From Oopsacas minuta (taxonomy: Eukaryota; Porifera; Hexactinellida; Lyssacinosida; Leucopsacidae): a stretch of 64,000 bases of DNA. The translations under genes and the position numbers were made by a program. Under the pieces are notes generated by a model, which saw nothing but the letters and a program-made list of their open reading frames with translations, was not told the origin of the DNA and did not search any database. The stretch's first letter is position 1. Every line of letters begins with the position of its first letter. Shown in pieces: positions 30,236-40,688 of this stretch. The stretch spans positions 1,285,458 to 1,349,457 of the forward strand of contig JAKMXF010000332.1 of the NCBI GenBank assembly GCA_024704765.1. The letters are read 5' to 3'.

Positions 30236-31559
30236 ATGGCTACGAATGACTTAACCATTCGATTAGTGTCTTCATCAAAGAGGACAAATAAGTTATCTCA
30301 TGATGGAAACCTATACAAATTCCACCGGGGAATATTTAAGAAGGAATGGAGATGCGAGATCCGAACGTGCAAAGCAAGAGTCCACTCAGTCGATGATTTG
30401 ATTGTCAAAATGTCTGGAGAACATTCCATTCAAAAGAAAACGGCAAAGAGGAAGTTGCGATTGCGAAAGAGAACTTAAGGAAACGTGCAAGAGAAACTCA
30501 CGATAATCCACATATTGCTATTGGAGAAGAAAGGAGTTCTCTATCAGAGGCAGCATAATCTCTATTACTATCACAACATGCTCTAAAGCTGATGTATAAG
30601 AGACAACGTATTGCCGCACCAATTCCACATTCCGTTGAAGATCTAGAATTAAATGCGTCTAATATAAAAACACTATCTGATAAGAACTTCCTATTTTATG
30701 ACTCGGGACCCGAACCAGAGAGAATAGTAATGTTTGCTACAAGAGAAAATTTAGATTTCCGAACAATGTCAAGTATCTGGCTGGCTGATGGGACGTTTAA
30801 AACAGTGCCTACTCTATTTACCCAGCTCTACATTATTCATTGTCTTGGTGGAGGTCCGAATCCCTTTGCTAATGGACACTTACATCCTTGTATTTACGCA
30901 TTGCTTCCCAAATAAGAAAGCTACTACCTACACTAAAATGTGGAAAGTTATTAACGAAGCTTGCCAAATTCTTAACCTAACTTTCTCTTTGTGGATTTTG
31001 AACAGGCAGTTATTAATTCTTTTAAATCAATTTTTGGCCACTGACCCAAGTAAAAGCGTGATTCTTTCACCTGTCCCAGGCTGTGTTTCGAAAGATACAG
31101 TCTTTAGGCCTCCAGCAACAATACCAAAACAATCCGGAATTTGCCGTAGCGATGAGAATGTTACCAGCACTAGCGTTTGTACCACCTGAATTTGTTGGAT
31201 GGTCGTTTGATCATCTTGTTACGATATTTCCCGAAAATGCTTATCCCCTTTGTAAGTATTTCGAGGAAACATACATAGGGCTGATGAATCTAAATGGTGG
31301 TAGAAATCCTCCTTTATTCCCCGTTGATCTTTGGAATATTTTCCATCTTGTACCTCAAGGGCTACCTAGGACTACTAATTTGGTCGAGGCATGGCACCGT
31401 GGATATTTAACTACATGTGGTTGTCACCACCCCACAATATGGAAATTCATTAAGGCTTTGAAAACTGAACAAGCTAATGTAGAACTGAAACATGTGAGAT
31501 ATATTTGTGGAGAAGATCCCAAAATGCAAAAAAATCCATTCAGAACGAAAAATCGTTAA
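30236..31559 (+). pseudogene. FLYWCH/MULE-type transposase, broken copy
   Basis: Second copy of the same transposase architecture. The FLYWCH finger is near 30260-30440 (SHDGNLYKFHRG, EWRCEIRTCKARVHS, SGEHSI). The DDE part begins at about 30775 (SIWLADGTFKTVP, LYIIHCLGGGP). Later comes ALAFVPPEFVGW, FEETYIGL, LPRTTNLVEAWHRGY, then CGCHHPTIWKFIKALKTEQ (to about 31475). Frame changes and stops between about 30478-30592, at 30915 and around 31010-31100 break it into several pieces. It lies just upstream of the intact mariner element and on the same strand. Confidence 0.85.
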
Positions 31560-31831
31560 TAAACTTGGTAAATTCTTTCGCACACAGACCGACACTATTA
31601 TACCTGTGTGGAGTTTGGTTCAAAATCTAACTATAAGAGTTGTGTGTTGGAGTTTATGGTTGTTACCAACCCATATTGAATTAAATGCATTTACTAATAT
31701 ACAGTTACATCATTAATTAAAGTTACCAATAGAATTATAGTTATGCTCAAAATGATAAATTGAATGCGTACACAAAAGTGATAGACTCCTAGTGCCAAGT
31801 ATATTCTGTCGCGTAGCGACCAATAACACTA
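31560..31831. repeat. Left part of a Helitron-like repeat, interrupted by mariner
   Basis: Contains AGTATATTCTGTCGCGTAGC (from about 31797) through AATAACACTAC, matching the uninterrupted copy at 59974-60015. The matching right part resumes after the mariner element at 33145. Confidence 0.6.
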
Positions 31832-33144
31832 CAGGGTGGCTTTTAAGTTCTGTCCCATGATTTATAAGAACCATTTTTCCATGCTGAGTCTTTGCTATTA
31901 GATATATCTTATTAGTTTACCTTATTATACTGTATTTAACATAAATATACAGTTTCAGAGTACAATTGTAGAGAAATTTCAATTTTATTAGTGATGGAAC
32001 GTGAGAGGTCGGCAATTGTAGAATTATTTACAAAAGGACATCCTTCAAGGGAAATTTTGAAGATCCTGAAACTCCCTCTAAACAGAAGGAAATTTGTATA
32101 CCGCACTATTAGGCGATACAAGGATACTGGAAAAGTTGAAGATAGGGCGAGATCAGGCCGTCCGTGCTCAGTAACCACCCCCAGCTTAGGGAAAGTCATC
32201 GCCCAGCGAATTCGCCGAAATCCTAGACGTTCCATAAGGAAAATGGCTCTAGATCTGAAGGTATCAAGATGTGCAATGACTAAAATTGTGAAAAGGGATT
32301 TAGGGATGAGTTCATTCAAGCGTAAGAAGGTACACTTCCTTTCTCAATTGGTAAAGGAAAAAAGGGTTGCAAGATGCAAAGGTGCGTTGGGCCGGTACGC
32401 TGTTGAAAATCTAGAAAAAATATTATTTTCAGATGAGAAAATATTCACTATCCAGGAGGCAACCAATGTACAAAATGATCGTATACTTGCATCATCTCCT
32501 TCCAAAGTCGACGAGAAGTTCAGATATGTTAGCCGAATACAGAACCCTAAGTCGGTGATGGTTTGGGAAGGGGTGTCAAAAATGGGCCGGACACCATTGG
32601 TTTTTGTACCACAAGGGGTAAAAATCAATTCAATTAATTATCGAGAAATGGTTTTGGAGTCAGTATTGAAGAATATAGGCCGAGACATGTTCGGAGGTAC
32701 TTCATTTGTTTTCCAGCAAGACGGGGCGCCAGCACACACTTCTAATGTTACCCAGTCATGGTTACATGACAATTTTCCTGGTTTTATAACCAAGGAAGGA
32801 TGGCCTCCTTACAGTCCTGACCTGAATCCCATGGATTATTCTGTGTGGTCAATTCTCGAGACGAAAGCTTGTGTTAACTCTCACACAAGTATCAAGTCAC
32901 TGAAGAGGAAACTTTGCCAAGAGTGGAATAAAATTCCCCAAAAAACCCTCCGTACTGCTATTGAGGCCTTGCCAGATCGAATTACACGTGTAATACAAAA
33001 TGAGGGAGGCTATATTGAATAAAATTCGCGAAATATGTTTTGTCTCTGAATCATAAATTAGAGCAATAAATATCATTACCAAGCTATATATATATATTGA
33101 TAAATAATAGTTTTTGCATGGGACATAACTTAAAAGCCACCCTG
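31832..33144 (+). mobile_element. Tc1/mariner element, apparently complete, TA target site
   Basis: 1313 bp. Terminal inverted repeats of about 28 bp: CAGGGTGGCTTTTAAGTT then CTGTCCCATG at the left, and the reverse complement at the right end with one difference (A for C). Both ends are flanked by TA. Comparison with the uninterrupted repeat copy at about 59974-60087 shows the insertion split that repeat. Near-identical ends and an intact transposase suggest a young insertion. Confidence 0.92.
31994..33022 (+). CDS. Tc1/mariner transposase, DD37D (maT-like)
   Basis: Cut-and-paste transposase of the element at 31832-33144. 342 aa, uninterrupted. N-terminal paired-type helix-turn-helix region (IVELFTKGHPSREIL; GRPCSVTTP linker; a second HTH around IRKMALDLKVS). 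Catalytic triad: Asp in LFSDEKIFTI, Asp in FQQDGAPAHTS, and Asp in SPDLNPMDYSVW. I count 37 residues between the second and third Asp, which fits the DD37D (maT) group rather than DD34D mariner or DD34E Tc1. The frame extends one codon upstream to GTG; I use the ATG at 31994 (MERERSAIV). All catalytic residues are present, so it may be active. Confidence 0.92.
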   Translation: MERERSAIVELFTKGHPSREILKILKLPLNRRKFVYRTIRRYKDTGKVEDRARSGRPCSVTTPSLGKVIAQRIRRNPRRSIRKMALDLKVSRCAMTKIVKRDLGMSSFKRKKVHFLSQLVKEKRVARCKGALGRYAVENLEKILFSDEKIFTIQEATNVQNDRILASSPSKVDEKFRYVSRIQNPKSVMVWEGVSKMGRTPLVFVPQGVKINSINYREMVLESVLKNIGRDMFGGTSFVFQQDGAPAHTSNVTQSWLHDNFPGFITKEGWPPYSPDLNPMDYSVWSILETKACVNSHTSIKSLKRKLCQEWNKIPQKTLRTAIEALPDRITRVIQNEGGYIE

Positions 33145-33471
33145 TATAAAATTTAGCTATTTTGATACTTAAGCTATCGCGCAGCCACCTAGCAAGCGAA
33201 GCGCGCTAGTGTTAAATTAACCCTCCAAAGTTTATGAATTGAAACTTTTTATGGTAAAAATATATAAGAAATACGTTAAGACTAACTAAAATGTTCAAAT
33301 TGGTAGGTATTATTGCCATAAGCTATGATATTACAAAAGTAAGAAAGCAATAAAAATACAAAATATCTCACATGTAATATTATATCTGAAATATAGAAAT
33401 AAAAACGATAAAATATCCTGAAAGCAACCAGTAAGTAAATATGTACACCAAATGCAAATAGTGGAAACACT
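33145..33471. repeat. Right part of the interrupted Helitron-like repeat
   Basis: Resumes the repeat split by mariner and ends CTAGCAAGCGAAGCGCGCTAGT at 33189-33210. This end recurs at 37158-37177 and 60066-60087. It resembles a Helitron 3' terminus: a short GC hairpin then CTAG followed by T. The rest (to 33471) is AT-rich 3' flank of the NACHT gene. Confidence 0.5.
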
Positions 33472-36400
33472 TTAATCTACAAACACAAAGGATTCTAGTC
33501 CAGGCTGAGGTAGATGTGGTAGAACGATATCTTTAGGAAACGTCTTGCGGACAGTTAACTCCTGAAGCTCTTCTTGACGCTTAAGTAGATCAAACAGGTC
33601 TTTCGGGTCATCTAAATAGGTGTCTTCTAGATGGATACCACGGATATTCGTCCTTTGTCCCAAACCGCGAATAACTGGATCCATCGAGTGGAGCGTACGG
33701 GTCAAATCAAGAAATTGTACGTCATACCCATTATCATCATCTGTCTTCTTCTTCTCTCTGGCGAGAAGCAGTTTACGTAACAGAGAAATAGTATTTTCAC
33801 GATCATCTCCCTTATTTATAAAGTCACAAGCATAGAAACGAAGACCAATACTCCTCTTGGGGATTAGTTTCATGTAATGATCTAGTGTTTTAGGATTATT
33901 GAAGTTAGCACATTCAACATCCATGTAGAATCCGGAGAAAGTGTTCTTTCTACAAACAGAAGTAAGTGTGGTAAAGTACTCTCTGTATTTTTTCCCAATT
34001 CTGTAATGATCTTCGTTATCTAACTGGGATCCGCTAAACTTTATGTGAACAATTCTTACAAAAGCATTTTTCAAGCTCTCCACCATCAGCTCGTAATCTT
34101 CTCTATCCATTCGCATCAAATCAACACTAATACATACAAGTGGAGTCTCATATAAATGTTCAGAAGAAAGCACTCTACAGTAGGATGAGAATTCGATTGG
34201 ATCCAATTTCGTGTTTGGGATTATGAAATAGAATTTCCCCAATTGACTCTTTTTCCCATCTTCTGGAGTTGCTTGAGCTTCTTGAGCTTGTTTGAATGCT
34301 AGCATATTTATGTGCTTCGTCTCTACGATATAAGGCAGCGCGCCCAGATGAGATTTCGTATATTTCGCGTACTTTTCCCTTCGATCTACAGTGAGTGTAC
34401 GGATACATCCGTCAAACGGAAGCCATTTTACTTGATCTTCTTGGAAGATACAACTAATCAAGAATACAGCCTCTTTACCCAATAGCCCACAATTGAATTT
34501 AGCTACCATTCTATAGATTTTCAATTTCTCGCCAGTAAAATATTCGAGAAAACCTTTGCGTTTTGGTGCTAAAATTTTTTCTTTTTCATCTTTGAGGAGT
34601 TTTCCTTGGTTCTCATCCTTATACAGATATTCATAACTCATATAGAATGCAGTTAAATACTCCTGAATTGTCAAATGAGGAAAACTGTGATCAGTTTTAG
34701 TGTCTTCGAGTTTCTTGCGCATGGAGGAAACTAACAGGCCAAGCCCGATTGGGAGTTCTTTCCCTTCTAACCCAGGGTTACTTCCAATTTCGTGCTCACG
34801 GAACATAATCTTCCTGATTTTGATTCCATCGAAGGCAATGCGACAAATTTTGAGGTAATAATCATAGACGAAATTTGGCATATTTTCAAGTGTCTCAAAA
34901 GCATAAATTTCAATAGTCTGACTCCTTCTTATTTGACGCCTAATTAAAAACATGATAATTTCCTTGTATGCATCAGTTAGCGTGTTGAGCCCTTTGCTGA
35001 GGAGACTTTGGCTTACTCCTGACTCTTCAATCAGAGAAACTAGCAACTCAATTGTGACAGGAATAAGGGATAACGCATCTAGCTCGCGTTGATTTCTTAA
35101 AACTCTACGCAATCGTCTCTCATAAATTGGAGATTTCTCTCCCAAACGTTTCTTAATATATTCGTTCCTTTGAGCTTTATTAAAGCCTAAAACTTGGTAA
35201 ATCTTTCCCAAACTGATTATAAATCGATACTTATTCATCATTCCGTTGAACGCCCCGACACGACTTGTAATCAACAAACTGCATCCTTTCAGAACATTCA
35301 TCTTCAATATTTGTAACAATAAAGAATCCTCAAAGTAATTCATAGGGAATTCATCCAGTCCGTCAATAATCAGCAGCAAGTTCTTCCCATGTTGGTCAAT
35401 AATGTCCTCTCTTATCGCTTTCCAATTCTCGTAGTCCTCCAAAGCAATTTCAATGAACCGGTCCAGTTTGTCCTTTAGTTTTATCTTTTCATCCTTTTCA
35501 ATCTCTTGCCATTTACTATCTCTGCATGTTACTAAGAGGGTCCAGCGATTCTGAGGGAGATCACCGCAGACATACAGATCTACTATTTTCCTACAGTAAA
35601 TAGATTTACCTGTTCCGGGATTACCGATTAGGACAATTCGTTTGTCCTTATCTTTCGTGAGTTTGTTTAGCAGATCTTTGCCTTTATTGGCATCTGCTGA
35701 ATCGTATTCTGGGAGCCAGGGTCCGCTCCTCTTGACACAGTTCTCTATTTCGAGTTGTCCACTCTCTTCATTTGCTGTAACTTTGTCCACGTCATCAGTA
35801 ATCATAAGATCTACGTATAGATCGCGAAATCTACCAGCTCCACTCTCTGAGGCCAGGATAGGAATATCTACAATGTTAGTTAGCATCAGCTCTTTCAATT
35901 CTAACATTAAATACTCATTTTCAACGTTTGGATTGTAGAGAAATGCGTATAATTCTTCTTCAAATTGTTTCTTGTTTAGCTTAGAAATTTCTGGCATAAA
36001 TTCTCCAATTTCTCTAGCAAGAGCTTCCAAACCATTAGTTTCTTGAAATATGTTCACTAATGGAGTAAGATCATTCGATAAGTAATTCGTTTTTAGCATT
36101 TTGATTGCGAATTTCTCAAAAGTATCTTGTTTGGAATCTGCAAGCATTTCGCCTATATCCTCTTTAGTTAATTTGTTTTTCAGCTTTAACATTAAATTAT
36201 ATACAGTCTTCTCCTCTGTAATACTTTTGGAAAACTCTGTAGTATCCATCCTCTTCACTAAGACCTCATCTAGTTTACGTAACCTATCACCTAGGTTCCG
36301 AGCATTAAAAGAATAACAGTATTCAGATAATTCCATGGGAGTGATGTTAGAATTCAGAAGAACTTTTTGAAGAAGAAGCTTACCGTTCTTTATTTCATTT

Positions 36401-36531
36401 TGTGGGTCAGAAATTTGACAGGTTTCCTTGAGTTGGTGTAACAGATCCTCTCTTATCAGTTTCCCATTCCTGCTACAGAAAATATCGATTTTATCCTTAT
36501 CTTTCTGTGTAGTTCCATCAATCGAGGCCAT
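33472..36531 (-). CDS. NACHT-domain (NLR-type) receptor with DED-like N-terminus
   Basis: Single uninterrupted frame, 1019 aa, ATG at 36531 (MASIDG). Residues about 12-95 and 105-182 look like two tandem six-helix death-fold domains of DED type (patterns LLQKVL...ITPMELSEYCYSFNARNLGDRL and VYNLMLKLKNKLTKEDI...LTPLVNIFQETNGLEALAREI); this is inferred from residue patterns only. NACHT: Walker A GNPGTGKS (303-310), Walker B LLLIIDGLDEF (385-395), and sensor-type LLITSR (419-424). An NLR-typical FPHLTIQEYLTAFY lies at 617-630. The C-terminal 250 residues have leucine-rich-like strands (VQFLDLTRTL, IRGIHLEDTYLDD, LQELTVRKTF) without clear canonical repeats. Likely a cytosolic innate immune or cell-death sensor, by family. 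No signal peptide or membrane segment. A shorter paralogue of the N-terminus lies at 41462-42154, same strand. Confidence 0.88.
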   Translation of the reverse strand: MASIDGTTQKDKDKIDIFCSRNGKLIREDLLHQLKETCQISDPQNEIKNGKLLLQKVLLNSNITPMELSEYCYSFNARNLGDRLRKLDEVLVKRMDTTEFSKSITEEKTVYNLMLKLKNKLTKEDIGEMLADSKQDTFEKFAIKMLKTNYLSNDLTPLVNIFQETNGLEALAREIGEFMPEISKLNKKQFEEELYAFLYNPNVENEYLMLELKELMLTNIVDIPILASESGAGRFRDLYVDLMITDDVDKVTANEESGQLEIENCVKRSGPWLPEYDSADANKGKDLLNKLTKDKDKRIVLIGNPGTGKSIYCRKIVDLYVCGDLPQNRWTLLVTCRDSKWQEIEKDEKIKLKDKLDRFIEIALEDYENWKAIREDIIDQHGKNLLLIIDGLDEFPMNYFEDSLLLQILKMNVLKGCSLLITSRVGAFNGMMNKYRFIISLGKIYQVLGFNKAQRNEYIKKRLGEKSPIYERRLRRVLRNQRELDALSLIPVTIELLVSLIEESGVSQSLLSKGLNTLTDAYKEIIMFLIRRQIRRSQTIEIYAFETLENMPNFVYDYYLKICRIAFDGIKIRKIMFREHEIGSNPGLEGKELPIGLGLLVSSMRKKLEDTKTDHSFPHLTIQEYLTAFYMSYEYLYKDENQGKLLKDEKEKILAPKRKGFLEYFTGEKLKIYRMVAKFNCGLLGKEAVFLISCIFQEDQVKWLPFDGCIRTLTVDRREKYAKYTKSHLGALPYIVETKHINMLAFKQAQEAQATPEDGKKSQLGKFYFIIPNTKLDPIEFSSYCRVLSSEHLYETPLVCISVDLMRMDREDYELMVESLKNAFVRIVHIKFSGSQLDNEDHYRIGKKYREYFTTLTSVCRKNTFSGFYMDVECANFNNPKTLDHYMKLIPKRSIGLRFYACDFINKGDDRENTISLLRKLLLAREKKKTDDDNGYDVQFLDLTRTLHSMDPVIRGLGQRTNIRGIHLEDTYLDDPKDLFDLLKRQEELQELTVRKTFPKDIVLPHLPQPGLESFVFVD

Positions 36532-38852
36532 GAAAGAATCAAGGATGTAGAAAGGAAGTCGAGACTTTTTTCTATTGATAAAACTACCTATCGACAGATG
36601 GAATGTGAAATAGCACAGTCGGGTATGCTTATCATGAATAGACTACATAGGCTTATAGGGTGTATATTGTATGTTATACTAGCTGGGTTAGCGGTCGCAG
36701 GGCTCTCAACCTGGAAACCTTCAAAATTGTTAGATTAGCAATTTAGTATTATTGTTCTATGAAAAGACCAGGGATTCTGCAGTATTTATTGACCCGAAAT
36801 TGTTCGAGTATTGCTGCTTTGCAGAATATATACCAGTACTTCAAATTTTGAGCTGAGCGATCACAACACGACACGAACCGTTTCGTGTCTGGTTGATATA
36901 TTCGTGGAGGTCATATCCCAAGCAAATCTTAACCAAAATATGTACATATGAGCATGTACAAATCCTCGGACAGCTAAAACCCACAAATATAGTGCCCCGG
37001 AGGGCACTTTATTTTGTCAACCGTTATACTGTAGTAATCGGGTAAGCTGATTACAAATATGAATTTATCACCAACGTACTGTGAATATGTTGCTACTTTT
37101 ATATTTTGCTCAATTCGAGGCACGAAGTGCCGAGGCCCATGCAAGCCGCACAGCGCAAGCAAGCGAAGCGCGCTAGTCTTAAGTAAACACAGTGGCTTTA
37201 AATGGCTATCCGTAGGCTTTAGGGTCTTGGGTACATTTAAAGTGCATAAAATGTATTATGTACCTATGGGTTATTGCCTATAGCTAGTTGATTGACAGCA
37301 AAATATTTTTGGTATAGCTTCTATTTTTGAGCTATGATGACGTAATCATAATTTACGCAACATATAAACGAGCGTACAATCTATCTAGGTTGTAGTTAGG
37401 GGTATAAAATCTATTATTTACTTATGGGTTAATCACTATTTAAGGTAGATTGACAAGATTGAGAATTTTATAGGGCTTCTATTTTCTTGTTATGATGACA
37501 TAAGCAAAACTATAAAAGTTAAATACCGGAAGTATCTGTGTTATTTGAGTTATTTAGCTAAAGTGTTCACACTAAAATTATGTACCAAGGAATAAAGTGT
37601 TTAGATTATCAATTTAGCGTTCTTTTTGAAGTATTATTACGGAAATAGCAATTTTATCTAAGAAACGAAAATAATTAAATTTTGAAATTTGTCGGGTAAC
37701 TCAGACGTTTTTGCGTGTTCTTAATAACCAACGGTTAATTATTCGTTAAATTTAAATTTAACTATTATAGCCTTATTGCAATTCAAGCGTTTCGTCATGT
37801 CATGGACTCCTCAGTTGCCTCGCCTTTTCCGCAATACACATCAGATGGATCAGTGTTACTTAACGTTTACGTCACAGGGGATATGCCGTTGCGGGTCGCG
37901 TTTCCATTATCTGGGTTCGCCATGATCGGGATTGCGTTGCCTGAATAGCCTCGGTCCCACAAAGTTCGATGTACCTTGCCTTTGAGCGCTTTCGAAAACT
38001 ATTTGTATGGAAGTTGAAGAAGGAGGGCAAGACGGTACTCAAATATTAACGAATAAATAATGTCTTGATCGTTAGTCTGGTGAAACAAATTTGTACATTT
38101 CAGCCTGCAGGTGTGTCCGATTCTTCCATATTCTTTACACTTAAAAACATTCGAAAACCTATCACAACTGGACAGATAGATTAATACGCACTGAAGCACC
38201 ATGTTCAGACTTCAATTCGCTGTATCTTCTCCGAATTGAGGAGAATTCGCCATCTGAAAGATCAAATATCTGGAAGGGAATCGACTGCCGTTCTGAAAGA
38301 TGGTTGAGAGAGAAGAAAATCAAGTGCTTCCTGGTTATTGATTTAGAATTCGAATAGTTGCTAGAAATTTGTTAAATAAAGTAGTATAATTATGAATTGC
38401 TTCAAATTCTGAAATTCGTAAATTAACGGGTCGCTCTATAAATGCGGATACCGACATTTCGCTACTTATTTGATTGGTCAATTTTAATTATTATTTTTAA
38501 TTAAATTATTCCCCTTAAATATTATAAAATCTACCCTTGTAGAATCCCAGTTATAGTTTAGATTATTGTAAGCCGTTCAAAGTATTGCGTCTAAATTGCA
38601 TTGAGTATACTTTCAGAAGTTACGTCAATCAAATAATTCGAAACAACTGATAATGTTTATACATTAATTGGAATGTAAAGCTCAGCAATCATCATCAAAT
38701 TCTAGACTCTGTAAACATCGTACAGCTGTTTTAAGAAGTCAATAAGCTCCAAAATTCAATAAATAGGATTGCTTACTTCAATTGTTCAGATCAGTTTTTC
38801 TCAAACTAATTATTCATATATTCTTATTGTATTTTTTCAATTTTATTCATCG
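36532..38852. repeat. Spacer between the NACHT gene and MULE copy; Helitron-like end
   Basis: Contains the NACHT gene promoter, not identifiable. A GC-rich hairpin, GGCACGAAGTGCCGAGG, at about 37120-37136 is followed by AAGCAAGCGAAGCGCGCTAGT ending at 37177, a presumed Helitron 3' end. About 38395-38450 (GCTTCAAATTCTGAAATTCG then GGGTCGCTCTATAAA) recurs at about 47262-47310. A small minus-strand frame at 37999-38202 has a zinc-knuckle-like Cys/His cluster but no further support. Confidence 0.5.
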
Positions 38853-40267
38853 ATGGCAGAGCCTCCTTCTGATCAACCATTCAGGTGATCAACACCATCA
38901 GAGGAGGCAAGAAGATGATGGAGGGAGGCTATAAGTTTATGGTATAGAGGAGGATTGGAGATGTGGTGCACTGGCAGTGCGAGGAGAGGGGAAAATGTAA
39001 GGCAAGAATACACACCAAAGGTACAGAGATAGTGAAGCGCACAAGTGAACATACTCATACACCTGGCGAGTAGGCCGTGAGCTGCTGCGAGACGAAGATG
39101 GGTATCAAGAGGAAAGCGCGGGAGTCCCAGGATAGCGCACACCACATAGTGGGCGAGTGTTTGCAGACAGCATCAGAGGGTACTGCTGCTAAACTACCCA
39201 AGCTGGACAGCCTGAAGCGGACAATACAACGCCAACGTGCTAGCGTACTTGCAGCGCCAGTACAGCCTACCACTCTAGCAGAGCTAGCTCTACTAGCAGT
39301 CTACCAGCAGGCAGCCAAAGGAGAACAGTTCTCACTCTACGGCTCTGGTGCAGACGATGTACACAGATTCCTCATCTTCGGGATGCAGCAGCGAAGCAAG
39401 ATCTGGCTAGCTGATGGCACCTTCAAGCCGGCACCTCCCCTCTTCGCTCAGGTGTATGTGGTGCATGGACTCCGTGGAGGAGATGATCCTATGAAGACCG
39501 ATCATCTGTTACCGAGCCTGTTCGTGCTACTGCCCAACAAGACGGAGGCTGCCTACCTGAGGATGTGGGAACAGATCCGCCTACTCTGTCCACTTGCCCA
39601 GCCTCAACAGATGCTCCTGGACATTGAGAAGGGCGCGATTACCAGCTTTGAGCATGTCTGGCCTAACACAGTAGTGAAGTGCTGCTTCTTCCACCTCACA
39701 CAGAATATCTGGCGACATGTGCAGTCTGCCTACACACATGACGAAGAGTTGGCTATGCGCATCCGGAGGATACCAGCCCTTGCTTTTGCCCGACCAGCAG
39801 ACGTACCCGATCTGTTTGATCAAGTGGCAATGGACCTCCCCCTTACGCCTGAGATAGGCGAACTAGTCGACTACTTTGAGAGGACGTATATCGGCCGCAC
39901 AGTTGCCAGCGGATACCATGTAGCGGCGACGTACCCTATTCACTTGTGGAACAACCACATCGGCACGCCCTTAGGGCTCCCCCGTACAACCAACGCTGTA
40001 GAGGCATGGCACCGCAGCTTCAATGCCACTGTCGGCTGCCATCACCCCACCATATGGAAGTTCATCCTCTCCTTCAAGCGTGAGCAGGGCCTAGTGGAGG
40101 TGCGGCATGCTAACTACCTTGTTGACAAACCACCAACCAAGCGGAGGCGGTCCCAACAGACTGAGGAAGCGTTGAAGACTCTAGTTCGTGGATATTATTC
40201 TACAGATCGTTCTAAAATGGAGTTCTTGCAGGGTGTAGCACATCATTTCAGTCTGGGAGCCGATTAA
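38853..40267 (+). pseudogene. FLYWCH/MULE-type transposase; DDE part open, FLYWCH part broken
   Basis: Best-preserved copy of the family. The ATG at 38853 starts MAEPPSDQPF, then a one-base frame change enters the FLYWCH finger (VINTIRGGKKMMEGGYKF, stop, RRIGDVVHWQC, GKCKARIHTKG), with TAG codons near 38944 and at 39071. After the second stop the frame is open to 40267, with an ATG at 39098. DDE landmarks: KIWLADGTFKPAPP (first Asp), LLDIEKGAI (second Asp), CCFFHLTQNIWRHVQ, FERTYIGR, LPRTTNAVEAWHRSF (Glu) and GCHHPTIWKF. GC content is higher than the surroundings. The stops may be real, or the finger might be spliced in; no convincing splice pair was found. The 3' end is duplicated in inverted orientation right after it. 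Confidence 0.8.
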
Positions 40268-40688
40268 TTTGTTAATCTAAAGGATTATCTCTAATCAATG
40301 TATTTGAGGGCTAGATAATACTTTGATTAACATATTAATCGGCTCCCAGACTGAAATGATGTGCTACACCCTGCAAGAACTCCATTTTAGAACGATCTGT
40401 AGAATAATATCCACGAACTAGAGTCTTCAACGCTTCCTCAGTCTGTTGGGACCGCCTCCGCTTGGTTGGTGGTTTGTCAACAAGGTAGTTAGCATACCGC
40501 ACCTCCACTAGGCCCTGCTCACGCTTGAAGGAGAGGATGAACTTCCATATGGTGGGGTGATGGCAGCCGACAGTGGCATTGAAGCTGCGGTGCCATGCCT
40601 CTACAGCGTTGGTTGTACGGGGGAGCCCTAAGGGCGTGCCGATGTGGTTGTTCCACAAGTGAATAGGGTACGTCGCCGCTACATGGTA
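39914..40688. repeat. Near-perfect palindrome from inverted duplication of the MULE 3' end
   Basis: Left arm about 39914-40292 (TACCATGTAGCGGCGACG...) and right arm about 40308-40688 (ending CGTCGCCGCTACATGGTA) are inverted copies separated by a loop of only about 20-30 bases. In the coding part I see one substitution (GCGGCATGC against GCGGTATGC, His to Tyr); the loop-side ends have a few small differences. The right arm encodes, on the minus strand, the last 118 residues of the transposase ending FSLGAD, without a promoter-proximal half. Confidence 0.95.

Noticed and set aside
35642-35938. Plus-strand frames antisense to the NACHT gene
   Set aside because: Shadow frames of a strongly supported coding sequence.
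37999-38202. Small minus-strand frame with a Cys/His cluster resembling a zinc knuckle
   Set aside because: Too short, cluster spacing is not canonical, and nothing nearby looks like a retroelement.
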